A stretch of DNA of 64,000 nucleotides from contig CANTUR010000283.1 in assembly GCA_947683625.1 (NCBI GenBank), positions 13,525,001 through 13,589,000 on the forward strand. Reading direction: 5' to 3'. The DNA comes from Mallotus nudiflorus (Eukaryota; Streptophyta; Magnoliopsida; Malpighiales; Euphorbiaceae). Below, piece after piece: positions 9,689 to 21,488 of the stretch (its first letter is position 1; each line of letters begins with the position of its first letter). The notes beneath the pieces were generated by a model. It had not been told where the DNA came from, did not search any database, and worked only from the letters and a program-made list of their open reading frames with translations. Made by a program: the position numbers and the translations under genes.

Positions 9689-11545
9689 TAGACTATATTA
9701 TTCTTATTAAGATAATTATTAAAAACTAAATTTTAAATTAATATATAATTAATTGTTATAATACATAATAAATAAAATTAATTAAAATTATAATCAGTAA
9801 TCAAATAATTATAATATTTATATCTATAATTTTTTTTAGAAAATTTAAATTTGTGAAATTTATTATTTCAAAAATTATTTTTAAATAATTTTATTAACAA
9901 TTATAATAATAAATAAATTAAAAATTAAAAATATACTGTATTCTTAATTATCATTTAATACACTAACAATAATATTTAACCAATTCATATTTATTAACTA
10001 TTAACTATCAATTATTAGTTTTTGTTGTAAATACTAAATTTAATATGTCAAAATACTTTTAAGATTAGACGTTTCAATAGAAGTACTGGAAGTGAGAACT
10101 TAGAAAAATAATATGAAGATATAGAGTGGACGCTTACTACAATTGATTTGAGCAATTGATCGAGATTTCTCATCCAACAATTAAGTTAAAGATGTTTGGT
10201 GATAATCAAATATTAGTAGCTCATAAATGGCTTTGATTTATAATTAATTTTTATAATTAGTAGCTCATAATTTCTAATGGCTTTGATTTTCATCAGCTCC
10301 ATTTTATATTTTTTCAATAATTAATATTTTATTTGAATTTATTTTTTTTAATTACACTATATTATTCTTATTAACATAATTATTAAAAACTAAAATTTAA
10401 ATTAATATATAATTAATTTTTATAATCCATAATAAATAAAATGAATTTAAATTATAACTAGTAATCAAATAATTATATATTTATATCTATAATTTTTTTA
10501 GAAAATTTATATTTGTAAAATTTATTATTTCAAAATTTATTTTTAAATAATTTTTGTTAAAAATTCTAATAGTATATAAATTAAAAATAAAAATAAATTA
10601 CATTCTTAATATTTATTAATAATATATATTAAAAATAAAAATTAATATTTAAAATTCTAGTATATATATTAATTACCATTTAATACACTACCAATAATAT
10701 TTAACCTATTCATATTTATTATCTATTAACTATCAATTATACATAACAATTATCAATTGTCAAAATCAATTATCAATTATTACAAAGAGCTAAATTTAAC
10801 ATGTCAAAATCAACTTTTAAAATTAGTCATTTCAATAGAAGTTTTTATTTTTATTTTATAATATTCCAATAGAAGTATTGAAAGCGATAATTTAGACAAA
10901 TAATCTGGAGACATAGAGTGGACGCCTGCTTCAATTGATTTGAGCAATTGATCGAGATTTCTCATCTAACAATTAAGTTAAAGATATTCGGTGATATTCA
11001 AATAGCTAATAAATGTTTTAATTTCTAATTGCTTTAATTTTCATCAGCTCCATTTTATATTTTTTCCACTCATTAATATTTTATTTGAATTTATTTTTTT
11101 ACTTAGACTATATTATTTTTATTAACATAATTATTAAAAACTCAATTTTAAATTAATATATAATTAACTTTTATAATCCATAATAAATAGAATTAATTTA
11201 AATTATAATTACTAATAAAATAATTATATATTTATATCTATAATTTTTTTAGAAAATTTATATTTGTAAAATTTATTATTTCAAAATTTATTTTTAAATA
11301 ATTTTTATTAGAAATTATAATAATATATAAATTAAAAATTTAAAATAAATTGTATTCTTAATTATCATTTAAAACACCAACAATAATATTTAAACAATTC
11401 ATATTTATTATCTATTAACTATCAATTGTAAATATCAATTATTAATTGTTGTAAATAGCTTAATTTATTTGTCAAAATCAACTTTTAAAATTAGGCGTTT
11501 CAACAAATTAAAACTGTTTTACAATAATTCTAAAGTAGGGTAGAT
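9689..11545. repeat. Three tandem AT-rich repeats of about 0.67-0.75 kb
   Basis: Unit 1 (about 9689-10358), unit 2 (about 10359-11105) and partial unit 3 (about 11106-11545) share long blocks in the same order. These are an ACTATATTATT start, TATATCTATAATTTTTTTAGAAAATTTA in pieces, a CAATTCATATTTATT block and a GTCAAAATCAACTTTTAA block. Units 1 and 2 also share GAGTGGACGC, TTGATTTGAGCAATTGATCG and a CATCAGCTCCATTTTATATT block; unit 3 stops before these. Units differ by substitutions and small indels, so the array is not recent. No coding capacity was seen. Confidence 0.8.
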
Positions 11546-12654
11546 ATTAGATGATAAGTTGGAGAAATATGATGACGAATGCGGTGTGCATTTTTTTTTT
11601 TTGGTACAAAATCTGGAGTATGTTAGATTATCCATTTAATTATTGATAATTTAATATTGTTGCAACTTACTATTATATTTATTAACTATTAACCATTAAT
11701 CCTTTCTCTTTTCTTCTTCTCCTCTTTCTCTCCTGCGTGTTCGAGGGGTTTATATTCTAAATGGTTACTTGAGTTTACATTTATCTTAATATGATTCCAA
11801 AATTTTAATTTATTTCTTTTTGGTTACTTAATTTCTATTTTATTTTAAATGGTACCTTTGACAGATTTTTAGTCCTTCAACTTTCAAATTTTTAATTTAG
11901 TTCACAAATTTTAAAAAGTTTAAAATTCTACTTTATAGAACTCTAATACCATTTAGGGTGAGTCTGCTCTCACTTAGGTGGAAACAGAGAGCTACTCAAG
12001 GTTCAATATCACAAGATCTAAAATCACATCGTTCTTTACATTGTTGAATGAAATCAATCTTAATGGATTATTGAAATGTAAACTTTCTATTTGGTTTTCC
12101 ATTCAGTTTATAATTTATTCAAATCCAAGGAGATGATCCAAAAATATAACAATTATATTAATAATATACAACTTTCTATTATATTGCACATAATCATAAT
12201 ATTGATTATAGTATTTGTAGGCGGTAGAGTTAAATGCGCACTCAAGTATTTGACGACCACGACACTGTATGAGCTTAGAGTCCATTAGGAAATATAAAAT
12301 GGGCTTTCAGGGCCCAAAATAGAGATGGAGTTACTACCTGAATAAAAACCTGGATACATTGTACAGTAACTGGATTCCACAGAAGTTCCTGAAGTCGTCA
12401 TTAGAGATCGGATTCAGAAACTGGGTATGGGTTTTTGGAATGTTCACCTAACCTTGCGATTGATCTATGTGTGTGTTTTGTATATTATTACCTTTGATTA
12501 TTAAATTATTTCCTTATTTTATGTAGATTGCAATCATTTCCAATTTTATATTTTAGTCCGAGTTTGCACATTAGTCTCATTTTCATATTTATAGCCCGAC
12601 CTTCAATATAAGTAAAACTAATAATAATAATAATTTACAACCATATATTCCAAA
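11546..12654. other. Non-coding DNA, nothing recognised
   Basis: AT-rich sequence with scattered short open frames (one at 12091-12288) that lack any family feature. Confidence 0.4.
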
Positions 12655-12720
12655 TGAATAGGGGAAAAGATTAGGGATTACAATACTTGAATAGGGGAAA
12701 AGATTAGGGATTACAATACT
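12655..12720. repeat. Perfect 33-bp tandem duplication
   Basis: The 33-bp unit starting TGAATAGGGGAAAAGATT occurs at 12655-12687 and again, unchanged, at 12688-12720. Perfect identity suggests a recent slippage or end-joining event. Confidence 0.9.
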
Positions 12721-13089
12721 TTGTTCAAAGAAACGTAAAATGAATAGAAAATAAACCAAACCAAAACTAATTAATTAGACAAATAAAACCTCTTAAGAAC
12801 TCATTAATAGGCTAACATTTGATGATTAAAAATCACCAAAAAATCCCTGTAATAAACACTAATTAGTCCTTTCTTTTAAACAACAATATTATCCAAAAAA
12901 TAATTAACAAATAATATCCATAGGAAATAGAAATAAAATCACAAAATAGTCCACAAATAATCATAATAATATTAAACAACATACTAATCTTGTATAAAAT
13001 CTATAAATATAACAAGACAAACATGGGAATCATGCAAATATACAAAATAAGCATTGAAGATTAAAGCATAATCATGCAAGATTTTGATA

Positions 13090-14010
13090 AAGCGGCAATG
13101 CCTCTTTAAAGAGGCGTTACCTCTTAACCAAAAGGTGTTACCTCTTAACCAGGAGGCGATCTCAGATTTCCATAACGAGAAGGGGTGACACCTCTATGAA
13201 GAGACGTCGCCTCTTCAACAGACCCATAAATAAACTATATTTCTTAACTTTTAAGGAACTTCAATATCAAGACAAACAAGCAAAAACTGATACAAATGCA
13301 CAATGATCAATAACTAATACTTAATGTTTCATATATCCATGCTTTCATATGACCTTAAACGAGCAATAAAACTCAAGAAAACAAGTAAGAGAGTGATAAA
13401 TTAAAAGCTTTTAATGAAATGAAGAATTTAAAGCTTCAAAATGGGGATTCTCTTAGTTTGGATGGGTTGATGATCCTAACTAAGCCCTCAAAGTTTGCTT
13501 TGTTGATTTGAATGCTTTGAATGCAAAAGAGTGCTCTTACTTCTTAAGAAAATAAAGTCTTTTAGCTTTAAAATCCCATTTTTCTTTTTCTTCTTCTTCT
13601 TCTTCTTTTCTTTTTTTTCTTTTCTCTATTTTTTTTTCAAAAACTTCCTCTCTCTTTTTCTTTCAAAGACCAAAAGTCTAGCCTTTCCCAAAAAGGTCCT
13701 CTCTCATTTCCCCATAGCCTTCCTTTTAAGTTTCTTTAACTTTTTGCCTTTTTCAATTCCTAACCAACTCACTTTCACCCTCTCCCCTTCCTTTTCATCA
13801 TTCTCCATGCCTTTTCTTTTCTTTTTTTTTCTACTTTTTTTTCTTTCTTTTACGTCTAAAAATGCCCTAAATTAAAGGTAGGTGGGCCTTAATTGCTGCC
13901 ATTAATGGTATTTAATACTGTAGAGGGTGGCTGTGAAGAGGCATCGCCCTACTGATGCCCAAGATGAAGAGGTGATGCCTCTTTGTTGAGGCGATCACCT
14001 CTTTACCTAG
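13090..14010. repeat. Repeat region with GAGGCG/CGCCTC palindromic motifs around a CT-rich tract
   Basis: Variants of AAGAGGCGNNNCCTCTT cluster at about 13093-13222 and again at about 13930-14006. Between them (about 13575-13860) lies a strongly CT-rich strand that yields a long Phe/Leu/Ser-rich open frame with no domain. The layout suggests a non-autonomous repeat or an LTR whose ends I could not place. No target duplication was found. Confidence 0.45.
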
Positions 14011-14777
14011 CCCAGGTCTAGGTCTTTGGGCCAAAAGGCATTGGGCTTAGGCTTTTGAGGCCCAATTTTAGGCTTAGGCTTAAATTTGGTGTTTGGACTT
14101 TTGAGTTTATTTTAGAGAAGTTTCAAGCTTCTCTTGCATTTAAAGCTCGTACTTTCTTATCATCGAGTTTTTATTGTGGGCTGATAAAACTACAGGTGTC
14201 CATAGTTTTCCCTCTTGGTTTTTCAAAAGCCAAAACTGCCTTTAATAACCCTAAAGCTTATATATTTATAAAGTGGCACAAACCTAATAATCCTAATTTT
14301 AATTAGCAAATAAAATAAAAAATAATTATTACCTATGATAGGAAATCAAATCCTAAACAAAAGGAAAAAAAATAAAATTAGCACAATGCTAAATTAGAAA
14401 TAAAAATAAAATCCTACTACTACTACTACTACTATAATTTTCTTTTATCAATTTTCCATAAACTCATCCCAAATACTGTTAAACTTGTTGCTCTGCATAA
14501 TTCCCTTCAGGGTAGAGACAACTCGCCCTTGAATTTTGCCAAAATATTGTGGAGGAAATTTGACCGTAAATGCATAGAATAATATAAAATTTATCATCAA
14601 CTTGTAATTCCTTCAAAAAAGAAATTAAAGGAATATAGAATAAAGAATTTTGTTAATGCTAATGAAGTCAATATATTCAACATCACCCTCATCTCCTTCA
14701 TCGAATATTAGTTCAACTCCAATAATTGCGTCTTTATCCTTACAGTCATCAGTATCAAATTTTAAACTCTTTATAAT
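14011..14777. other. Spacer with a (TAC)n run, no gene established
   Basis: A short (CTA)n run lies near 14416-14434. On the minus strand, 14630-14776 is open and rich in Asp and Glu, and 14460-14560 is also readable, but neither matches a family I recognise. Confidence 0.3.
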
Positions 14778-16244
14778 TGTAATAACCCATAAATATTTAA
14801 ATAATAAAGATATGTTATTGTTGTTATCAAGTTGTTTTTGGGTTGCTGGATGGTTGTTGATTTAAGGTATGATGTTAGCATAGTTAATTGCTAGCAACTT
14901 TCTAGTATGAAAAGGGATTAACTTATTTAATTGCTAGCAGTTATCTTAAGCCTCAAAATGGGAGGACCAAATAAAATTTTTTCCAAAACTATAGGGACCA
15001 AAGTGGTAATTTTCTATCTCCTCTTCAGTTTATATCTATCATGAAAAAATGATCATAGACCCCTGAACTCCTCCCCAACGTTCACTGTAGTACCATCAAA
15101 TTCTCCTTCTCTATTCACTGGCCAAACAACCTTTGTTTGCCATAAAATTTGAATCACAAACACATCTCAACCTCCTCTGCATGCCTATAATTTTTATTTC
15201 ATGAAAATTGACCTGGATTTTATAAGTTTGAGTTTTGAAAGTTTGGCTTGAACTTTCCAGTGATAAATCACCATTTTCAGCGATTGTTGGCTATTATAAC
15301 CACCACTATTAGACTCATTTCATTTCCAAGATTTGAGAGATGCTAATTCTGCATCTAATCCATGTTGTCTTGGTCTTGATCAGAGTATAATCGGTAATTT
15401 CTATTCTCCTCTTTGATGTATTTATTTTGAGGTTATTGGTGGAGTTTGAGATTATTTTTGAGTTCCATACATTGATATGAACATATTGATATGCTTGATT
15501 TGTGTATAAGACGATTTTCTAATGAGAAATCCAACGAGTTCCAACTGGATTCTAGTGAGAAACAGTGACTAGCCTGGAAATTTATGATTTTATTTTTAAT
15601 AAATGGTATAAATTATGAGGATTAATTTCTTTAACTAGAGATAGGTCTGATTCCTCATGGATTTTAGAAGCGTTTCGATGGAAATTTCTTAGTTTCCATA
15701 TAAATTGTTTAATTTAACAAAATAAATTCTCTTAGCCTCGAATGTCATATTTATGATATTTTAAAGTCCATTTTAGTAATTCCTTGATTTTTTTAATTTT
15801 TTCCAGAATTTTAGAAAATCATTATGAATTTATTTGATATATATAAGGATGTTTTAAATAAATATTAGTTATTATAAAGAGTTATAGAGTGGGAGCCATA
15901 GCGTTTGGGCAGCCGAGGACATGTCGGCCGGTACGTTCCACCTGTAAGTTAATTTTATAAAATTTTTGTTAAGATTATATAAATGAGGATTTTCATGAGC
16001 TAAATATTATATTAAGTTGCTCTTATAAATTTAATTACAAATGTGAATACTATTATGAGCATGAGTTATTAATTATATTATTGTTAAGGATTTTAAGAAG
16101 AAGCTCTAGCATAATTTCATTATATTTATTTTATTTTATTTTTTCTTATGATTTATAATATGTATATTTTAGAAAAAATGGTAGAACATGCTACCTGGCA
16201 GGTGTCACTAAGACTGTGTGCATACTAGTGTTGATTATAAAATG

Positions 16245-16500
16245 GCTATTGATTGTGAGCCCTATTTGAGTAAGTCTCTCTGGCAGGAATATGGATTGTG
16301 AGCCCTAGTTGAGTAAGACTCTCTAGGCAAGGTTTATGGTTGAGCCCTGGTTGAGTAAGTCTCTATAGGCAAGTGTATATTTACTGGTTGGACCTTGGTC
16401 GAGCTTGCTCTCTAGGTGCCAATAAATAATTGGTGCAAGAGACCGATTGTGATTAGACCCTAGTTAAGTGTGCTCTTTGGGATCGATAGTCATTTTGGAT
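16245..16500 (+). repeat. About five tandem ~50-60-bp units in the LTR
   Basis: Units share GAGCCCTNGTTGAGTAAG followed by CTCTCTNGGC. The fourth unit is bounded by TATTTACTGG (16378-16387) and CCAATAAATA (16419-16428), which pair at 9 of 10 positions. In the fifth, GAC-CGAT (from 16441) can pair with ATCG-GTC (to 16491) across a 3-nt bulge. The first units have weaker pairing. Confidence 0.65.
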
Positions 16501-16746
16501 TTAATAGAGCCGAAAGGCTAGTAGAGTTAAGGTCTAGGGTTCTATCATGCTTTCCACTAAAGATTTTAATTTATATGATTTCGTATGAGATTTTTGCATT
16601 AAAGTGATTTATAAATTTTTTTAAAAAGGATTTTATAAAAATATAATTTAAGTTATTTAAAGGGTTTTATATGTTTATTTTATTTAAAGAATTTTAATTA
16701 ATTATTTTCAAACCAACATGCATTTTATAAGATTAATTCACTAAAA

Positions 16747-16785
16747 GAGATTTGATTCCCTTCAATGTTATTTTTCCAAGATCTC
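16747..16785 (+). repeat. Conserved LTR 3' hairpin (14778 copy)
   Basis: GAGAT (16747-16751) pairs with ATCTC (16781-16785). Against GAGGT/ACCTC in the other LTRs, one G-C pair has become an A-T pair on both sides. Confidence 0.65.
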
Positions 16786-17223
16786 ACCATTAGCCTAATA
16801 GTTATCACCATTTGCACCGGGTTTCTTTTTCTCCGGCTATCTTGTAGTTTTATTTGATATTTATGTTGTGAAATTGAATTTTAGAACATCGTAGTAGTAG
16901 TCATATTGTATAACTTGTAATATAATTTTTAATTATAATGGAGATATATGTATGTTAATATAATTGAGTTGAGATGTTGATGATAATGGTGATATTGGAG
17001 TATTTGTGGTTGATGAATATTTTTGGAAATGTTAATTAAGATTTTCAAGTTTGTGTTTGTTCCTAGTACAAAGGAAATAGTATGAAATTTTCTTTAAAAT
17101 TTTTTAAATGGTAAATTTTATTGTGAAAATTTTCTTAAGGCTTACTATGAGTTTAAGAAGCTTCACACTTTCCCATTCCTTAGTACTGGTCACATGCCTT
17201 TTTGGTTTGGATCATGATAAAGT

Positions 17224-17241
17224 TGGTATAAAATCAATGGT
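17224..17241 (+). promoter_or_regulatory. Primer binding site, tRNA-iMet type, degenerate
   Basis: TTGGTATAAAATCAATGGTT resembles the usual plant TGGTATCAGAGCCATGG that follows a 5' LTR, with several substitutions. It marks the border between LTR and internal region. Confidence 0.65.
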
Positions 17242-17408
17242 TCATTCCTTATTCTTTGGTCATTCGTGTCTGTCTTTTCTTAAAACTACTATAGTGATTA
17301 AGTGGTAATTGTCATTTGGTGTCATCATTGCTTTTAGAATTTCGTATATAAGTCAACATCCTTGTTATGTCTTGAATCTTATTTATATGTCTTTTCAGAA
17401 TAAGGAGG

Positions 17409-18565
17409 AGGGCATGAAATGCTCTTGTTGGAGATGTAGCATATGATGATGTTGAGTGGTCCTTTCATGATAAAGCTCCTCCTCTTGCCCCACAAGGTAG
17501 AAAAAGGGGTAGACTTAGGGTAGCGATAACTCAGAGATAAGAGCACTAGCTACAAGTAGAACCAAAAGTTCCAAAAGTGAATCTTGTAGCCTTTGTTGCT
17601 GGAATGGCAGGAATAAAGTAAGGTTTAATTGCACTTAAACAAGCCATGCCCTTGGTGCAACAGATGCTTCAACAAAGGAATCAAGGGATTATAGATGTTG
17701 ATACTCTTCTTTTTTACTCTAGAGTTTGGAGAATTTATTTTGATGGGATTGGAGATGCATTGGATTTTGTTAATACCATTAAGTTAAGGACTAGGATTGG
17801 GTATGCAAGTTACTGGAGGATTCTTATTATTGAGTTATTCATCCAAGCAGTAGCTTAGGATTGGTTCATATAGTCTATATAGCCCTACATGTACACTATC
17901 ACTTGAATAGATTTTAAAAGGCTTTTCTTATAGTTTTTCTGTCCACCTTTTTATCCACTTGCTATAAAGGATGCTTACAGATGATAGTTATTGCATATCA
18001 ACAAAGAGGACAAATCAATTGATGAATATAAAAAGGAGTTTTTCAAGTTGTCACGTCATGCAGTAGATGTGATGAGAGATGAGCATAGGGTAGTGGATTT
18101 GTATATGACGGGGTTAGGACCATCATATGTGGGAATTCGTACTAAGAGTCACACCTTGGAGAGTGTTATTGATGAGGGTAGGCAGTAAGAGAAGTAATAT
18201 ATAATGCATGGTACGATCCCAGATCCTTATATAAGTGGAGATGGTAGGGCACTTGGTATTCAAGGTATTCACTAGCTAGTATTTTAGCTAGGTAATATTA
18301 GTGTGTAGAGTGGTACCTCCCAACAGCATAAAAGTCAAAAGGGGCACAAGTCTGGGATGCATAATCACATATATGGTAGACCTAGTAGATTTAGGACTAC
18401 AGCCAGTAGCAGTAGTAATGTACAGAGTTTTGGGTATAGTAATATAGACTTAGGGCCTAGTGCATGTCCTAACTATGGATGGGTACTTCAAGGCCCTTGT
18501 CACCTATTATTAGGAACATGTTTTTGATATGGTTAGATTAGGCACTTTGCTAGTTCATGCCTAAA
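17409..18565 (+). pseudogene. gag of the + strand Ty3/gypsy element
   Basis: Gag forms the particle and packages the element RNA. Readable blocks are a basic N-terminal stretch near 17450-17540, a region at 17646-17858, and a capsid block at 17991-18188 (INKEDKSIDEYKKEFFKLSRHA), typical of the Retrotrans_gag family. A degraded zinc knuckle (C-F-stop-Y-G, then RHFASSC) lies near 18521-18560. Several stops and frame changes separate the blocks, so it cannot be translated. The right part, from about 18106, is inside tandem-duplication unit A. Confidence 0.75.
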
Positions 18566-18809
18566 TTTTGGTTATTTGTAGGTATACCCACAATGTTCAT
18601 CTGCTATAGTTGCTTAACCAGTATAAAAGATTCCTTAGTTTGATGCACCATTGTATCCTTAGTAGAGTGGTACTCAATTTATAGGCTAATAGAGCCATGG
18701 TTCAAGAGGTACATTTGGAGGAAGATCTGATGGCAGAGGATTTATTCAACCATTTACATCACAATAGGCAGATTGTGGAGTGGCCAACGATTGTACATTG
18801 ACTCCTCAA

Positions 18810-20375
18810 GATGCTCAAACACCCAATGTAGTTGTGGCAGGTATTCTTCTAGTGTATTATCTTAATGCTAGCATTTTATTTGATCCTAGTGCATCTCATT
18901 TTATTGTGTCACCTGTATTTGCTTATAAGATAAGATGACAACCATCTAAATTGTTAGTTCCATTATCTATAGCAACTCTCCTTAGTGATGAGTTAGATAT
19001 AGATATAGTCTTTTCATCTTGTCCAGTATTGGTGGAAGGTATAGAGTTTTTGGTAGATTTAGTTTTATTAGATGTAATGGATTTTGATGTAATTATAGGA
19101 ATGGATTTATTGGCTTAATACTATGCCACATTGGATTATTGAGAGAAGGAAGAGACTTTTAGAATTCTAAATTATATGGAATTCTGATTAAGAGGTGATA
19201 AAAGTTCAATGCCTTAAAATCTCATTTCTATAATCATAATTAGAAAGATGCTTAACAGGGGGCATCAAGGAAATTTATTTTTGGTAAGAGATACAAAGAC
19301 AAATAAGAAAGTAGTTGATAATGTACTAGTGGTGCATGAGTTTTTTGATGTTTTTCCCAAAGAATTACCAGGCTTGCCACCATAGAGAGAGATAGAGTTT
19401 TATATTGATGTTATACCTAGTACATATCTTATCTCTATGCCACCTTATAGGATGGCACCTGCAGAGTTAAAAAAGCCTAAAGAGGAAATTCAAGAGTTGC
19501 TAGATAAAGGTTTTATTAGATTTAGCACATCTTCTTAGGGTGCTATAGGGTTTGTGAAAAAGAAAGCTGGTAGTCTTCGACTTTATATCAATTATAGGCA
19601 ATTGAACAAAGTTACCATCAAGAACAAGTATCCTCTTCAAAGGATTAATGATCTATTTGATTAGCTTCAAGGAGCTTGGTGTTTCTCTAAAATTGACTTG
19701 AGGTCAAGATATCATCAATTGAGAATTATAAGTGGAGATATGCTTAAGATTTTATTTCAGACAAGATATAGCCATTATGAATTCTTGGTGATGTCCTTCG
19801 GGTTGACTAATGCCCCAGTAGCTTCTATGGACTTGATGAACAGAGTGTTTAGGCCATTCTTGGATTAATTTATGACAATATATATTGATGATATATTAGT
19901 ATATTCTAAGAGTGAGGAGGAACATGCCATGCATTTAAGGATGGTGCTTTAAACCTTGAGAGAGCACTAATTGTATGCCACATTCTCTAAGTGTGAATTT
20001 TGATTGGATCAAGTGGCATTATTAGGCCATGTAATATCCAAAGATGGCATATAAGTGGATCCCAAAAAGATTAAAGCCATTATAGAGTTGTAGAGACCTA
20101 CAACAGTCACTGAAGTAGGCTATTATAGGAGATTTATAATGGATTTCTCTAAGATTATCACGCCTTTAACAAAGTTAAACCATAAGAATGTTAAGTTTGT
20201 GTGGACTAATAAATGTGAGGAGCACTTTCAAATGCTTAAGGATAGGTTAACTTTAGCTCCAGTGTTGACCTTACCTTCAGGGAATGAAGGGTATGCGATG
20301 TATTATGATGCTTTATGAGTATGATTAGGTTGTGTATTGATGCAGAATGGAAGAGTGGTTACTATATGTCATACC
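18810..20375 (+). pseudogene. pol fragment A: protease and reverse transcriptase (unit A)
   Basis: The protease block spans about 18830-19130. It reads FDPSASH where a D-S/T-G-A active site is expected, then VLLDVMDFDVIIGMDLL. RT spans about 19360-20290: FDVFPKELPGLPP, a PPYRMAP block, LRSRYHQLRI, SFGLTNAPVASMDLM, and the catalytic IYIDDILVYSKSEEE at 19878-19920. The connection domain and the start of RNase H (GCVLMQNGRVV) reach about 20365. At least nine in-frame stops replace expected Trp, Gln or Arg codons (for example SS-stop-GA for SSPWGA near 19536). Integrase is absent. Confidence 0.85.
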
Positions 20376-20446
20376 TCACATTTTACTATCCCTAAAAAAG
20401 GTCTAATAATGAAATGAATCTCTGAGATGATTAGAGTCTTCTCATT

Positions 20447-21488
20447 TGTTACACCTATGAAGTGTGCAACCTTAGAAAACCTAACCAACCCCATCAGTAT
20501 GCAAAATCGATCATCGAACCATTAATTCATGCTCTAACTTTACAAAATACGAATTATTGAAATAATGAGAATCTTATTCCAAGAATTCCCTTCTCGAAAC
20601 ACTTAGCTTGTTGGATCGGTGTTCATTTCGTTAGACCATGACCCAACTTTATGAAAAAATGAACATCAATTTTGATAAAAAGGACTTCAAAAACATATCC
20701 AAAAGGCTCCAAAACCTCTAGAAGTGGTCCTAGAATGGTCCAATAGAACCCAAAGATCAGCGCATGTCATTTAAAAGTGTGCATAAAGCTATAAACACCC
20801 CTAGGTATCACACACTAAAATCAAGGCTGAATTTGACAAAACAAACTTCAAAAACACGTTTAGAAGGCCTAAATACCTTAGGAATCAACCTTAAAAAACC
20901 CCGTATAAACCTTGAATAGAGTGTGAAACTCATGAAAGTGTGCATAATCACCACAAGAGTGCACATGGCCATGCGCCAAGTGCACAGTCATGCACACTTT
21001 GCATGGTCACGCTCTTCATCCTAGGGACGTGCATGTGACCATGTCTATACCCCTCTATTCCACATATTTTTCACTATAAGTAGACACCTCCATACCCTAT
21101 TTTATGGTGGGGAGTAAGTGAAAACACACACACACACACTCAAGAAATCTATCCGATTGAAGGCGCTGGAAACCCTTTTCTATATAGTTTTTACTCTCCC
21201 ATTGCTTTTTCTTAAGAGATTAGACCTCTTTTCTACCAAATCAAGCCTTATCTTTGTCAAAGCACAATTCAAAGGTATACAAACTAGCATCATTCTATTG
21301 TTATTTTGAACCTCTTAATGAGGAAAGCTTGATAATCCCTTAAAGTTAGAGCTTTAAAACCCATACAAGCTTAGTCGAGTCTGAGGACCACACAATCATT
21401 TTAGCACACTTATTTTATCATACTGCATTTTATTTTATAGTCACTGTCATGTGGGAATACTATTGTGCTTGTGTGATGAGACTGGTGA
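20447..21488 (+). repeat. LTR-like segment with TATA box (unit A)
   Basis: Begins TGTTACACC, a common plant Ty3/gypsy LTR start, just after the pol homology ends. It carries CATGGCCATGCGCC-type short palindromes at about 20955-21050 and a TATA box, TATAAGTAGA, at 21075-21084, then a CA repeat near 21123. Its right end is cut by the Athila LTR at 21489. Assignment to an LTR is an inference from start, palindromes and TATA box; no partner LTR or internal region is visible. Confidence 0.5.
21075..21084 (+). promoter_or_regulatory. Candidate TATA box (unit A)
   Basis: CACTATAAGTAGACACC. The homologous site in unit B is TATAAATAGA at 26765-26774, closer to consensus. Confidence 0.55.

Larger units (their letters stand above)
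14778..17219 (+). repeat. 5' LTR of the + strand Ty3/gypsy element
   Basis: Starts TGTAATAACCC and ends ATCATGATA, a degraded version of the GGTCGTGACA terminus of the solo LTR. It holds the same landmarks: GCTACCTGGCAGG near 16189, about five tandem units (16245-16500), a TAGGGTTCTA block near 16533, the hairpin at 16747-16785, CCGGGTTTCTT near 16818 and a GGCTTACTATGAGTTT block near 17139. A primer binding site begins five bases after its end. Confidence 0.75.
14778..20375 (+). mobile_element. Decayed Ty3/gypsy element, probably Tekay/Del-like
   Basis: Parts in order are a 2.44-kb 5' LTR (14778-17219), a degenerate initiator-Met-tRNA primer binding site (17224), gag, protease and reverse transcriptase. 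Homology stops early in RNase H near 20375, and no integrase, chromodomain or matching 3' LTR follows. The downstream two thirds of the coding region lie in the tandem duplication that starts at about 18106, so gag 3' end, protease and RT recur at 23801-26055. Lineage is inferred from LTR landmarks and the primer site; without integrase it remains tentative. Confidence 0.7.

Noticed and set aside
13531..13875. 114-codon open frame rich in Phe, Leu and Ser
   Set aside because: Product of a CT-rich tract; no conserved motif.
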